Part shown: positions 17,168-25,352 of the stretch, piece by piece
Numbering within the stretch: the first letter of the stretch is position 1
Layout: every line of letters starts with the position of its first letter
Assembly (NCBI GenBank): GCA_050181465.1
Contig: JBFXDD010000002.1
Coordinates: forward strand, 1 to 64,000
DNA from: JACRLW01 sp050181465
Lineage (GTDB): Bacteria; Planctomycetota; UBA1135; UBA2386
Direction: 5' to 3'
Length of the DNA: 64,000 nucleotides
Notes under the pieces: model-generated
What the model was told of the DNA's origin: nothing
Seen by the model: only the letters and a program-made list of their open reading frames with translations
The model's database searches: none
Position numbers and translations under genes: made by a program

Positions 17168-18405
17168 AGGTCGCGCTGTGCTGCTCGAACTTTCCGCCGG
17201 AGTTCGCCGGCGGGACGGAGAAGGTCGTCGAAGCGCTCGCGCGCTCGCTCGTGCACGAGGGCGACGAGGTCATGGTCATCGCCGGGAGCGATCGCGCGGC
17301 GACGGGCGAGGCCGTCCGGACCGCCGCTGTCGACGGCTTCGTGGTGCATCGCATCGAGCGACGCCCCGACGAACCCTACGACCTCGACGTGTCGCGCCCG
17401 CGGATCGCGAGGCTGGTGCGTGATCTGCTGAAGCAGCAGGGAACCCAGTGTGTGCACGTGCATGCATGGGCCGGGTTGTGCAGTTCCATCGTCGCGGATG
17501 CGCGTGCCGATGGTCGCGCGGCGGTTGCCACGCTTCATGACCTCTGGGTGACGTGTCCGCGGTTCTTCCGGCGAGCGCCGGCCGGCATCACGTGCCCGTC
17601 GGGAGCCGGACGGGAGGAGTGCATCGAATGCGTGTCGCGCGACGTGGGCGGGCTGGCGCGAGCGGAGTTGGAATCGCGCATCGCGCAGCGCGACGTCGTG
17701 ATGCGGCGCGAGCTCCTCTCCGCCGGTTGCGTGACGGTGCCGAGTCGCGCCACGGCGCGACGGGTCGCCGAGGCGATGAACTTCGCGCTGCCCATCGAGG
17801 TCGTTCCTCACGGCTTGATCGGCGACGTCGCGCGACGGCCGGATCGACCGTCGGTCGGTGATGGCCCGACCGCGCCGATCCGCGTCGGCCACTTCGGCAA
17901 TCTGGTTCCCGACAAGGGCGTCGACTTGCTCGTGCGCGCGGCGGCGGGAGTACCGGCCCTCGAGCTCGTCCTTGCCGGTCGGTTTCTCGACCCTGCCTAC
18001 GAAGCCTTCGTGCGGTCACTCGCCCTGGACCTCGGAGTGGCGATCGAGTGTCGCGGACCCTACGGCGAGGGAACGCCGCATCCGACGGAGTCGATGGACC
18101 TGGCCGTCTTCCCCAGCCTCTGCGAGGAGACCTACGGGCTCGTGGTCGACGAGGCGCTCGCCGCCGGCGTGCCGGTCCTGGTGTCGGACAAGGGGGCGCT
18201 CGGCGAGCGAATCGGCGGCGCCGGCCGGGTCGTCGACGTGCGCGACCAGCATGCGCTGCATCGCGAGTTGCTCCGGCTCGCGACCGATCGCTCCGCCTTG
18301 GCGGAACTCACGCGCGCCGTGCCGGCGCACTTTCCCTCGATTCGCGATGCTGCGGTGCGCTATCGCGAGCTCTACCGTGTCGCCGTCGACGCTCTGGCCC
18401 GATGA
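17164..18405 (+). CDS. Glycosyltransferase family 4 (GT-B)
   Basis: This 413-residue retaining glycosyltransferase has two Rossmann-like domains. The N-domain begins VKVALCCSNFPPEFAGGTEK, with the glycine loop that binds the acceptor. The C-domain has GHFGNLVPDKGVD and the EX7E motif in EETYGLVVDEALAAGVP, which bind the nucleotide-sugar. A cysteine cluster (CPSGAGREECIEC, about residues 143-155) resembles the Cys-rich insert found in many bacterial GT4 enzymes and may bind zinc; this is an inference. GTG 17164 overlaps the previous stop; the ORF running back to 16534 is the wrong frame of the GT2 gene. It ends in an ATGA overlap with the deacetylase. Confidence 0.88.
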   Translation: MKVALCCSNFPPEFAGGTEKVVEALARSLVHEGDEVMVIAGSDRAATGEAVRTAAVDGFVVHRIERRPDEPYDLDVSRPRIARLVRDLLKQQGTQCVHVHAWAGLCSSIVADARADGRAAVATLHDLWVTCPRFFRRAPAGITCPSGAGREECIECVSRDVGGLARAELESRIAQRDVVMRRELLSAGCVTVPSRATARRVAEAMNFALPIEVVPHGLIGDVARRPDRPSVGDGPTAPIRVGHFGNLVPDKGVDLLVRAAAGVPALELVLAGRFLDPAYEAFVRSLALDLGVAIECRGPYGEGTPHPTESMDLAVFPSLCEETYGLVVDEALAAGVPVLVSDKGALGERIGGAGRVVDVRDQHALHRELLRLATDRSALAELTRAVPAHFPSIRDAAVRYRELYRVAVDALAR

Positions 18406-19151
18406 CCTCACCCGCGTTCGCTCATCGATTTCCGCCGCTGCTGCCCAAGGAGGCGCTGTCGGGACCCGTGGTCGTTCTCGCGGCTCACCCCGATGACGAG
18501 GTCATCGCCGCGGGCGGCATGCTGGCGTGGCATGCGAGCGTGGGCCATCGCGTCGTCGTGGTGCACGCGACGGACGGCGCGCAGGGTGACCCCAGCGGTC
18601 GCTTCGGCGACATCGTCGCACGCCGTCGCGAAGAAGGCCGCGAAGCGCTCGCGCGTCTCGGTGTGACCGAGATCCGTCGGCTGGGTCTCCCCGACGGCGA
18701 ACTGCCCGAGCATCGCGATGCGCTGATCAGCGGGTTGGCCGCCATTCTCACCGAGATCGCGCCGAAGACTCTCTACGGCTTCTTCTTCACGGAGTCCCAT
18801 CGCGATCACCGTGCCGTCGCCTGGGCGGCAGCCGACCTTGCCGATCGCTTGGATCCAGCCACGCGCTGCCTCTTGTTCGGTGTCAACCAGCCGGTCCCCG
18901 GCGGCACGATGTTCGACATCGGTGACTTCGTGGAGCAGAAGCAGCGGGCCTTGTCCGCCTTCGAGAGTCAGCTCGCGTACAACGATTGGCGTGACAAGAT
19001 CCGTCACCGCGCGCACTCGATGACCGTCAATATCGAGGATCCGGCGATCGTCTACGCCGAGGTCTTTGCCGACTTGCGACCCTCCCAGATCCGCGGAGTT
19101 CGCGAGCACGCCCACAAGATGATCGAAGCGATGCTGGGAGGTGGCGCGTGA
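18402..19151 (+). CDS. PIG-L/LmbE family deacetylase
   Basis: This 249-residue zinc-dependent N-deacetylase has the family's AHPDDEVIAAGGML motif (metal His and Asp, catalytic Asp) and the later HRDH metal site. It removes the acetyl group from N-acetylglucosamine-type sugars in lipid or small-molecule substrates. Placement inside the glycosyltransferase operon suggests that it deacetylates a sugar of this glycan or its precursor. ATG 18402 overlaps the GT4 stop and its own TGA overlaps the next GTG. It has no signal peptide, so it acts in the cytoplasm. Confidence 0.88.
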   Translation: MTSPAFAHRFPPLLPKEALSGPVVVLAAHPDDEVIAAGGMLAWHASVGHRVVVVHATDGAQGDPSGRFGDIVARRREEGREALARLGVTEIRRLGLPDGELPEHRDALISGLAAILTEIAPKTLYGFFFTESHRDHRAVAWAAADLADRLDPATRCLLFGVNQPVPGGTMFDIGDFVEQKQRALSAFESQLAYNDWRDKIRHRAHSMTVNIEDPAIVYAEVFADLRPSQIRGVREHAHKMIEAMLGGGA

Positions 19152-20071
19152 GTCGGCCGACGGTGTCGTTGGTGATCTCGGTCTGGAACCGGCGCGACGA
19201 TCTCCGCGAGAATCTCGCGGCGATCCGCAAGCAGACGGTCCCGGCCGACCAGGTCGTCGTCGTCGACAACTGCAGTCACGACGGGACGCCGGAGATGGTG
19301 CGGGCGGAGTTCCCGGAGGTGAACCTCGTCTGCATGCCGCATTCGCGATACGGCGCCTGCGAGACCTTCAACATCGGCTTCGCGAGCGCACGCGGCGACT
19401 TCATCGGGATTCTCGACGACGACGTGGTGCTGCCCCCGAACTTCATCGAGACGATGCTCGCGACCTTCGACCGCGAGCCGGCGACCACTGCGATTCTGTC
19501 GCCGAAGGTGATCGAGCCGGAAATGCCCGATTGGTATCGGAACTCACCCGCCGTGAACACCGAGCGCTACATGGCGACGTTCCGCGGCTGCGGCAGCATG
19601 GCGCGAGCCGAGCCGTTGCGAGCCGCCGGCTACTACGACGAGCGATTCTTCATCTTCGGCAACGAACGTGATCTCACCACCCGCCTGCTGAACCTCGGCC
19701 ATCGGGTGAAGATGGTTCCGTCGATCGAGGTCTTCCACAAGGCGCCCTTCGGGATGCGCCACGGCAAGCGGAGTCTGTATTACCACGTCCGCAACTTCTG
19801 GCTGTGGTCGTTCAAGTATGTGCCCTGGAGCAAGGTGATCGCGTTCCCTTTCGTGTTCCTGCGAAAGGGGCTCGGCGGCAAGAAGAAGGGGCAGGGCGGC
19901 GAGGTCGGCGACGCGGTGGGGACGATTGGCCTGTTCGACAACATCAAGGGTGTGCGCTTCGGCTGGTGGATCTGCATCAAGGCGACGCTGGCCGCGCTCT
20001 GGAGCCTCCCTTACTGCCTGAAGCGCCGGCAGGTCTGCAAGGCACCCGACTTCGAGATGCCGATTCGCTGA
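19148..20071 (+). CDS. Glycosyltransferase family 2
   Basis: This 307-residue GT2, last of the coupled glycan operon, starts VSRPTVSLVISVWNRR at GTG 19148. It contains VVVVDNCSHDGTPEM, the metal site DDDVVLPP, and FIFGNERDLTTRLL in place of the acceptor-side ED motif. A hydrophobic/aromatic stretch near residues 215-240 and a weakly hydrophobic one near 280 could associate with the membrane. The ORF beginning 7 nt earlier is the wrong frame. The likely role is addition of one residue to the exported glycan; the sugar is unknown. Confidence 0.86.
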   Translation: MSRPTVSLVISVWNRRDDLRENLAAIRKQTVPADQVVVVDNCSHDGTPEMVRAEFPEVNLVCMPHSRYGACETFNIGFASARGDFIGILDDDVVLPPNFIETMLATFDREPATTAILSPKVIEPEMPDWYRNSPAVNTERYMATFRGCGSMARAEPLRAAGYYDERFFIFGNERDLTTRLLNLGHRVKMVPSIEVFHKAPFGMRHGKRSLYYHVRNFWLWSFKYVPWSKVIAFPFVFLRKGLGGKKKGQGGEVGDAVGTIGLFDNIKGVRFGWWICIKATLAALWSLPYCLKRRQVCKAPDFEMPIR

Positions 20072-20081
20072 GCACACTCGC

Positions 20082-20087
20082 TATCCT
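20082..20087 (+). promoter_or_regulatory. -10-like TATCCT 7 nt before the 20095 start
   Basis: TATCCT followed by 7 nt and ATG 20095. The same TATCCT occurs 6 nt before GTG 56384 and 14 nt before dgcN, so it is probably a real -10 variant here; a leaderless message is implied. Confidence 0.4.
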
Positions 20088-20094
20088 GCGCGGG

Positions 20095-20619
20095 ATGGCG
20101 CGAATCGATCGTCCACCTCGCGGTGAGTGTGCGGACTACTACTACACCTACATCGACAGGGTGCCCGACGGCGATGTCGTCGAGCACTTGGCCGTGCAAC
20201 GCGATCGCACCGCCGCCATCCTTGGTCGGGTGGACGCAGCGAAGGAGACGTTTCGTTACTCGGCGGGCAAGTGGAGCGTGCGCGAAGTCGTGGGCCACAT
20301 GATCGACACCGAGCGAGTCTTCACCGGGCGAGCTCTCGCGATCGCGCGCCGCGACCCCGCCGACCAGCCGAGCATGGATCAGGACCTGTGGATGGCGAAC
20401 GCGGGCTTCGATCGGCGCACACTGGCGAGCCTCGCCGCGGAGTTGCTCACGGTTCGGGACGCGACGATGTCCCTTCTCCGCAGCTTCGACGACGAGGTCG
20501 TGATGCGACTTGGGCGGGCGTCGGGCAATCCGTTCCGCGTGCGTGGACTGGTTTGGACGATCGCTGGGCATGAGTTGCATCACTTGGCGACTCTTGCCGA
20601 ACGATACGGCGTGCGCTGA
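20095..20619 (+). CDS. DinB-like metal-binding four-helix protein
   Basis: This 174-residue protein matches the DinB_2 fold: a four-helix bundle with three His ligands, here in VVGHMIDTERVF and AGHELHHLATL. Members include thiol-dependent enzymes such as bacillithiol- or mycothiol-transferases and many of unknown activity. The catalytic partner cannot be inferred. The preceding hexamer TATCCT and the position 23 bp after the glycan operon suggest its own promoter. The frame extends back to 19804, but that region is the antisense-free tail of the previous gene in another frame. Confidence 0.8.
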   Translation: MARIDRPPRGECADYYYTYIDRVPDGDVVEHLAVQRDRTAAILGRVDAAKETFRYSAGKWSVREVVGHMIDTERVFTGRALAIARRDPADQPSMDQDLWMANAGFDRRTLASLAAELLTVRDATMSLLRSFDDEVVMRLGRASGNPFRVRGLVWTIAGHELHHLATLAERYGVR

Positions 20620-20630
20620 AAGGTCCTCGC

Positions 20631-21308
20631 TTGTCCGAGCAAGACACTTCGGCATTGCGGCGTATCGCAGCGAGCTTCACCGACGTAGCGAGCGATCGCG
20701 AGATCAAGCGCGGCTACCTTCAATGGCTGCGCGGTTCGTCGAGCGTGCTCGACGTCGGCTGCGGCGAAGGACGGCTGCTCGATGTCCTGCGCGAGGCCGG
20801 AATCGAGTGTGAGGGCGTGGATCGCGACGCCGACGCGGTGAACGTGGCCCGCGATCGCGGCCATCGAGTGCTCTCCGGCGACGCGATCGCGGCCCTCGGT
20901 GCGATGGCGAAGACCTCGCGCCGATTCGGCGCGGTCGCGATGGTGCATTGGATCGAGCACGTGACCCCGGACGCGGCGCTCCACGCACTGAACTCCGCAC
21001 GGAGCCTCCTGGAGCCGGGCGGGCTCCTGTTGTTGGTGACACCCGATCCGAGGAACCAACTCGTGATCGAAGAGACCTTCTGGTGCGACCCGACGCATGT
21101 GCGACCGTATCCGCGTGCCTTGCTGGTCGCGATGTGTCGTGAGGTCGGCTTTCGGGTCGAACACGCCGACGTCGATCCGCGGAGCCGAGCCCGACGTGGT
21201 GTCGCCGGGCAGTTGCTCGCGGCGCTCCGAAGCTTCGTCGGTGGCGGCAATCGGCACCGGGGTATGGACAGTGTGGTGGTCGCGAGAGCGATGGAGAGAA
21301 GCCAGTGA
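20631..21308 (+). CDS. Class I SAM-dependent methyltransferase
   Basis: This 225-residue protein carries motif I VLDVGCGEGRLLDVL at residues 37-51, acidic motif II VDRDADAV, and GAVAMVHWIEHVTPD in the position of motif IV. This matches the Ubi/Coq-type small-molecule methyltransferase fold. The substrate is unknown. It starts at TTG 20631 behind AAAGG, the best Shine-Dalgarno available. The end overlaps the next GTG by 4 bp, so it is coupled to the membrane-protein trio downstream. An alternative in-frame ATG inside would remove the N-terminal helix. Confidence 0.85.
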   Translation: MSEQDTSALRRIAASFTDVASDREIKRGYLQWLRGSSSVLDVGCGEGRLLDVLREAGIECEGVDRDADAVNVARDRGHRVLSGDAIAALGAMAKTSRRFGAVAMVHWIEHVTPDAALHALNSARSLLEPGGLLLLVTPDPRNQLVIEETFWCDPTHVRPYPRALLVAMCREVGFRVEHADVDPRSRARRGVAGQLLAALRSFVGGGNRHRGMDSVVVARAMERSQ

Positions 21309-22255
21309 GAGCGAGTTCCTCGTTGCCAGGTGGTGGTCGCGCGTTGAGCGCGGGTCGGAACGATCAGAAGGGACGCGGTTGTGCCGGCGTGTTCCTCATG
21401 GTCTGGGGGCTCGCCTTCGGCGGCGGCGGTGCGGCCGCCTACTTCTCCGAGTCCGGCCATGACGCCTGGTGGTTCGCGGGGATCTTCGTGTTGATCGGTG
21501 CCGCGGCGTTCTTCGGCGGCCTGACGCTCCTCATCAGGAAGCCGAGGAGCAAAGTGGCGCTCGCTTCGCCACTTCAGGCCGGCGGCGTGACTTCGGTGCG
21601 ACGAGAACTCGCGCCCGACGGCCAGTACATCCTTCGCCCGGCGGCGTTCCGGGGCTGCAAGGTCGTGTTCGTCGGCGTTCTCGCGACGGGCTTCACCATT
21701 GCGACGTTCTACATGTTCTCCGCGCGGGGCAGTGGCGGTCCGCCGACCTTCATGGCGGTGATCTTCGGCTTCTTCTCGCTCCTGTTGATCCTCGCCACGA
21801 TCCACCAGAGCCTCGCGATGACGAATCCGGTGCCGGTCCTCTACGTGCGCAGCGAAGAGCTGGCGATCGGTATGCGGCATCGGCTCGGCTTCGAGTTCAC
21901 CGGCAGCACGTCACGCCTCTCATCGATCCGAGTGGAGTTCGTCGGGCGAGAAGAGGCTTCCTACCGTCGCGGGACCGACACGGTGACGGACAAGAACGAG
22001 TTCCTGGTTCGGACCCTCTTCGAGCGCGACCTGATGGTCGAGGGATTGGCGGCGGGGACGCAGCGGAGCGAGTTCGAGTTGGAGCTCGATCGAAACGTCG
22101 TGCCGACCTTCAAGAGTCGTTCGAACAAGGTGGTTTGGTTCCTTCGCGTCGTCGCCCCGATCCGCTGGTGGCCGGACGTGCGTGACGAGATCGAGATCCC
22201 GATCGGAGGCTACGTCGCCGCGTCGGAACACGGCCATTCGGAGGTGCGATCGTGA
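21305..22255 (+). CDS. Four-helix membrane protein of unknown function (DUF3592-like)
   Basis: This 316-residue protein has two helices near residues 22-45 and 52-75, a soluble linker, then two more near 118-140 and 150-168. A C-terminal beta-rich domain of about 140 residues is predicted to be soluble. The pattern of paired helices around a small extracytoplasmic domain resembles DUF3592-type proteins, but no motif is diagnostic. GTG 21305 overlaps the methyltransferase stop and its own stop overlaps the next GTG. Together with the arrestin-like protein and the ATPase it forms a compact unit whose members probably act together at the membrane. Confidence 0.72.
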   Translation: MRASSSLPGGGRALSAGRNDQKGRGCAGVFLMVWGLAFGGGGAAAYFSESGHDAWWFAGIFVLIGAAAFFGGLTLLIRKPRSKVALASPLQAGGVTSVRRELAPDGQYILRPAAFRGCKVVFVGVLATGFTIATFYMFSARGSGGPPTFMAVIFGFFSLLLILATIHQSLAMTNPVPVLYVRSEELAIGMRHRLGFEFTGSTSRLSSIRVEFVGREEASYRRGTDTVTDKNEFLVRTLFERDLMVEGLAAGTQRSEFELELDRNVVPTFKSRSNKVVWFLRVVAPIRWWPDVRDEIEIPIGGYVAASEHGHSEVRS

Positions 22256-22632
22256 ACAACCTGGCCATCGAGTTCCCCGACTCCTCGCGTTCGTTCCGCC
22301 CCGGCGAGATCCTTCGAGTGCGCGCGCTCTGGCTGATCGAGGACGATCTGGACTCGATCGAAGCCATCGAGGTGCGCCTGCTCTGGCACACGCAAGGGAA
22401 GGGCGACACGGACCTCGCTGTCGTCGCCATCGAACGAATCGATCAGCCGGGACCGCATGGCGCGAAGGAACTGGAGATCCGGATCCCCGACCGTCCGTTC
22501 AGCTTCTCCGGAAAGCTGGTGTCGTTGAGTTGGCACCTCGAGATCGTCTTGGTTCCGAGTCAAGCGGCTCAGACTTTCGACATCGTCGTGTCGCCGTCCG
22601 GCAACGAGATCACGCTCGGAGGTCACGACTGA
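22252..22632 (+). CDS. Small beta-rich protein, possible arrestin-like fold
   Basis: This 126-residue protein has alternating hydrophobic strands and the run RPFSFSGKLVSLSWHLEIVLV, which resembles the strand pair of arrestin/Spo0M-like beta-sandwiches. I cannot assign a function. It has no signal peptide, so it is cytoplasmic. GTG 22252 overlaps the upstream stop (GTGA), and its TGA shares bases with the next ATG (TGATG). The tight coupling implies stoichiometric expression with its neighbours. Confidence 0.65.
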   Translation: MNNLAIEFPDSSRSFRPGEILRVRALWLIEDDLDSIEAIEVRLLWHTQGKGDTDLAVVAIERIDQPGPHGAKELEIRIPDRPFSFSGKLVSLSWHLEIVLVPSQAAQTFDIVVSPSGNEITLGGHD

Positions 22633-23414
22633 TGCGCGCGCGTGACAATCCGTTGCGCGTCGAACGACTTCATGCATTGACGTTCCGCTTTCCTCCGGGA
22701 GACGACCTGAGTGCGCTGCTTGCCCGATTGCAGCAACGGCGCGGCCGTGGAGCGATCGTCGGCAGAAAGGGCAGCGGCAAGTCGACTCTCGTGGAGGAAC
22801 TCGCGGCGAGATGGCGACGCGAGGGCCGTGATGTGCGGATGCTGCGAGTGCATGCCGGCCGTCATCGCCTCTCGGCTACGGAGTGGTCGCTGCTGACCGC
22901 AGGATTGAACGCGCATTCAGCAGTGATCGTCGACGGGGCCGGGCACTTGTGGCCGGGGACGTTCTGGCAACTGCGCTGGCGCGTACGCATCGCGGGGATC
23001 TTCCTCATCACTGCGCATCGCCGCGGCTCTGTCCCCGTACTCTTGCGTACCGCGACCGACGTTCATCTGCTCGACCGTCTGCTCGACGAACTCGGCGTGC
23101 GGGATCCCCGGAGTGCGGAGCGCTTCGTTCGATCGCGCGGCGACGTGCGTCGGTGTCTGCGGTCGCTGTACGACGAGTACGCGACCGAGACGGCGCCGGC
23201 CGAGCCTGCACCATCAATCGATCAGCGTTTCGCCGGGCGGCCGGACACCGCGCATGCGGAGCCGTACCAGGAGACGCGCATGGGCTTCCACCCACGCACC
23301 TCGGGCGGACTCGGCGGACGCGTATCCCAACTCGGCGGCGAGGTCCGCGAACGGTCGCTCCTCGATGAGCCGCCCCACGAGGAGCGCGCGGGGCCGCGCG
23401 TCGAACCCGTCTAG
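22632..23414 (+). CDS. Small P-loop ATPase; C-terminus antisense to the sigma factor gene
   Basis: This 260-residue protein starts MRARDNPLRVERL. It has a Walker A GRKGSGKSTLVEE (about residues 43-55) and a Walker B-like AVIVDGAG, with no recognisable second domain. It looks like a minimal AAA/STAND-type NTPase without the usual effector. The last 67 codons (23214-23414) lie on the opposite strand of the sigma factor gene. Residues after about 195 are Arg/Pro/Glu-rich and low in hydrophobics, as expected for a tail that runs on for lack of a stop codon. The gene overlaps its neighbour's TGA by one base. Confidence 0.72.
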   Translation: MRARDNPLRVERLHALTFRFPPGDDLSALLARLQQRRGRGAIVGRKGSGKSTLVEELAARWRREGRDVRMLRVHAGRHRLSATEWSLLTAGLNAHSAVIVDGAGHLWPGTFWQLRWRVRIAGIFLITAHRRGSVPVLLRTATDVHLLDRLLDELGVRDPRSAERFVRSRGDVRRCLRSLYDEYATETAPAEPAPSIDQRFAGRPDTAHAEPYQETRMGFHPRTSGGLGGRVSQLGGEVRERSLLDEPPHEERAGPRVEPV

Positions 23415-23849
23415 CACATCCCGGACGATCCGTGCCTGCTCCGCCAACTCCGCGGTCGAGGACGGCGCGGCGCCGGCAGCGCTCGGATCGCGGTGCTGTT
23501 CGATACTCGCGTCGTCTCGCACGTCACGGCGTGCGTCACGCCGTGCCGCCTCGTGATGCTTCACGGCATCGAGCAAGCGGTGCCGCACCATGGTTGCGAG
23601 GTATGCGGCCAGTGCATCTTCGCTCGGGAAATCGGCGGTCTCGAGGGCGCGCACGGTCGCGATCAAGATGTCTTGGACGACGTCGCGAGTGCTGAAGATC
23701 GCGAGCATCCAATGGTGGCTGCGGCGGAAGTCCTCGCTCAAGTGACGGTGGACCAGTCGGCGCACGCGTGGCTCGAAGTCGCGCACCACCTGGTCCTGGG
23801 CGTCGACCTCACCGGCGGCGGCACGAGCGATCAGCTCATGCCATGCCAT
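23214..23849 (-). CDS. ECF-like sigma-70 family factor
   Basis: This 211-residue transcription factor has a region 2 containing DVVQDILIATVRAL, the -10-recognising helix, and a region 4 helix-turn-helix, PRALLVGRLIEERPFADLAA followed by ELGY. The spacing of about 80 residues between them fits an ECF-like sigma factor. Planctomycete genomes often pair such sigmas with Ser/Thr kinases, and here a kinase gene lies upstream on the same strand. A GGAGG 4 nt before ATG 23849 supports the start. The 3' end is overlapped for 201 bp by the ATPase gene on the plus strand. Confidence 0.85.
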   Translation of the reverse strand: MAWHELIARAAAGEVDAQDQVVRDFEPRVRRLVHRHLSEDFRRSHHWMLAIFSTRDVVQDILIATVRALETADFPSEDALAAYLATMVRHRLLDAVKHHEAARRDARRDVRDDASIEQHRDPSAAGAAPSSTAELAEQARIVRDVLDGFDARPRALLVGRLIEERPFADLAAELGYASAESARGAWVEAHARLLVRLRMRGVRPPGETLID

Positions 23850-23879
23850 GCAACCTCCGCCGCGGGCGAGGCGCTCTGC

Positions 23880-25352
23880 TCACAGACGAACCTGGATCGG
23901 CCATGCTTCACCGAAGTTCAGGAAGTTCGAGTCGGCGAGCAGCCAGCGGAAGTCGACTTGAATGCCGCGCAAGGCCGGCACGTCCGGGACCGGCACGCTG
24001 GTCGAGACCGGGTTGCCGCAGATCGGATCGTTGGGAAAGCGCGGCAAGACCAGGATGGGGATCGAACTCCCCGGTTGGTCGGCCAGCGACCAGAACAGCC
24101 CCGCGAAACCGAGGCCGGGGATGTCGCGTGGCCAACCCTTCGTGAAGGTGACGAAGCGCGACTGGTTCGGCGCTGGATCGAGCACGCGGAAGGCGCTCGC
24201 ATCGATGCGCGCCGGCGGCAAGCCGAAGGCCTTGGGCCGCGGGGTGCCCATCGCGAAGGCGATCCCGTTCAGGCCGAGCTGGCTGCCGCGCACCGAGGGA
24301 TCGATCGCGCAGACCGCGTCGATGTCGTCGTCGCCGACGAGGCCGATGCAGTCGGAGATCGGCGTGCCGTTGGGATCGAGGTAGGGCGTCAGCGTGCCGA
24401 AGTCGGCGCCGTAATCGAAGAAGAGGATCGGATTCCGCGTACGGGTCTTCGTCGAGAGCAACAGGAACTGGTTCTGAAGGTCGACGGCCAACGCATCGAT
24501 GTCCTCGCCTGCACCGAGACCGAGGTCGGCATGGGTCATCCAGATCCGCGGACAGGAGAATCCACCGTTGGGATTCTCGACCATCACGAAGATGGTGGCG
24601 CCGCTCGGCGTGTGGTTGCCCCACACGGAAGGATGCACATTCCCGAGCGTCGCCGACGACAACGTGAAGAACCATTGCGCCGGGCCGGCGAACCCGTTCG
24701 CGACGAATGCCTCGTTGCCGAACAGCCCCATGAAGTGATCGAGCGCGTCGATCTGAGCGGGATTCGGGCCGGTGTCGATCTCGCGGCTGTCGAGCGCACG
24801 TTCGGTGACCCCGACGAGCGGTGCGGGCATCGCGCTGCCGTCGAGCACGAAGCTGAAGATGTCGGCGCCGACGCGGTCGGTGCCCGCAGCAGATTCGGTG
24901 GCGATCGCGGTGCCGGCGCGGCCGCGGGTTCCGCGCGTGACCGAGAAGGTCAAGGCGCCCCAGCGGTTGTTCGGCACGATGGCGCGGCCGGTAGCCGGAT
25001 CGGCGAGGATCCAGTCGAGTCCGACCGACATCGAATCGATGTCCGGCAACGGCGACAGCCAACCGGAGCAGTTGGCCACCGCCAGCGCGAAGTCGTAGCG
25101 AGGCTGACCAGCCGGCCCGTTCCAAGCTCCCGGTGCCCCTCCGCCGATTCCGACGTTCTTGTGATAGGCCTCATGCTGCGCGAACGTCGCGTTGCTCGGA
25201 TCGAAGGACACGGCAACCGGCGTTGCGATGAAGGGACCGGAGGAGCACTGTGCGCGGACCGTCGCACCGCTCGCGATCGCGGCGGCGAGTGCTGCGATCG
25301 TTGTGACCGAGAGACCCTTGGTGGTTGCTGCTGAGTTCATGGAAGCAGTCAT
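23880..25352 (-). CDS. Large secreted protein, shared C-terminal domain
   Basis: This 490-residue protein has a signal peptide (MNSAATTKGLSVTTIAALAA, then AIASGATVRAQC). The mature part is beta-rich with no catalytic motif that I can name. It contains many short repeats such as FDYGADFGTLTPYLDPNG and ends with RGIQVDFRWLLADSNFLNFG followed by EAWPIQV. This matches the ends of three other secreted proteins in the window. ATG 25352 overlaps the stop of the kinase gene by ATGA, so it is translated from the same message; MNS at 25340 is an alternative start. Possibly the kinase senses or controls this exported protein, which is inference only. Reading upstream past 25352 is the kinase gene in another frame. 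Confidence 0.78.
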   Translation of the reverse strand: MTASMNSAATTKGLSVTTIAALAAAIASGATVRAQCSSGPFIATPVAVSFDPSNATFAQHEAYHKNVGIGGGAPGAWNGPAGQPRYDFALAVANCSGWLSPLPDIDSMSVGLDWILADPATGRAIVPNNRWGALTFSVTRGTRGRAGTAIATESAAGTDRVGADIFSFVLDGSAMPAPLVGVTERALDSREIDTGPNPAQIDALDHFMGLFGNEAFVANGFAGPAQWFFTLSSATLGNVHPSVWGNHTPSGATIFVMVENPNGGFSCPRIWMTHADLGLGAGEDIDALAVDLQNQFLLLSTKTRTRNPILFFDYGADFGTLTPYLDPNGTPISDCIGLVGDDDIDAVCAIDPSVRGSQLGLNGIAFAMGTPRPKAFGLPPARIDASAFRVLDPAPNQSRFVTFTKGWPRDIPGLGFAGLFWSLADQPGSSIPILVLPRFPNDPICGNPVSTSVPVPDVPALRGIQVDFRWLLADSNFLNFGEAWPIQVRL

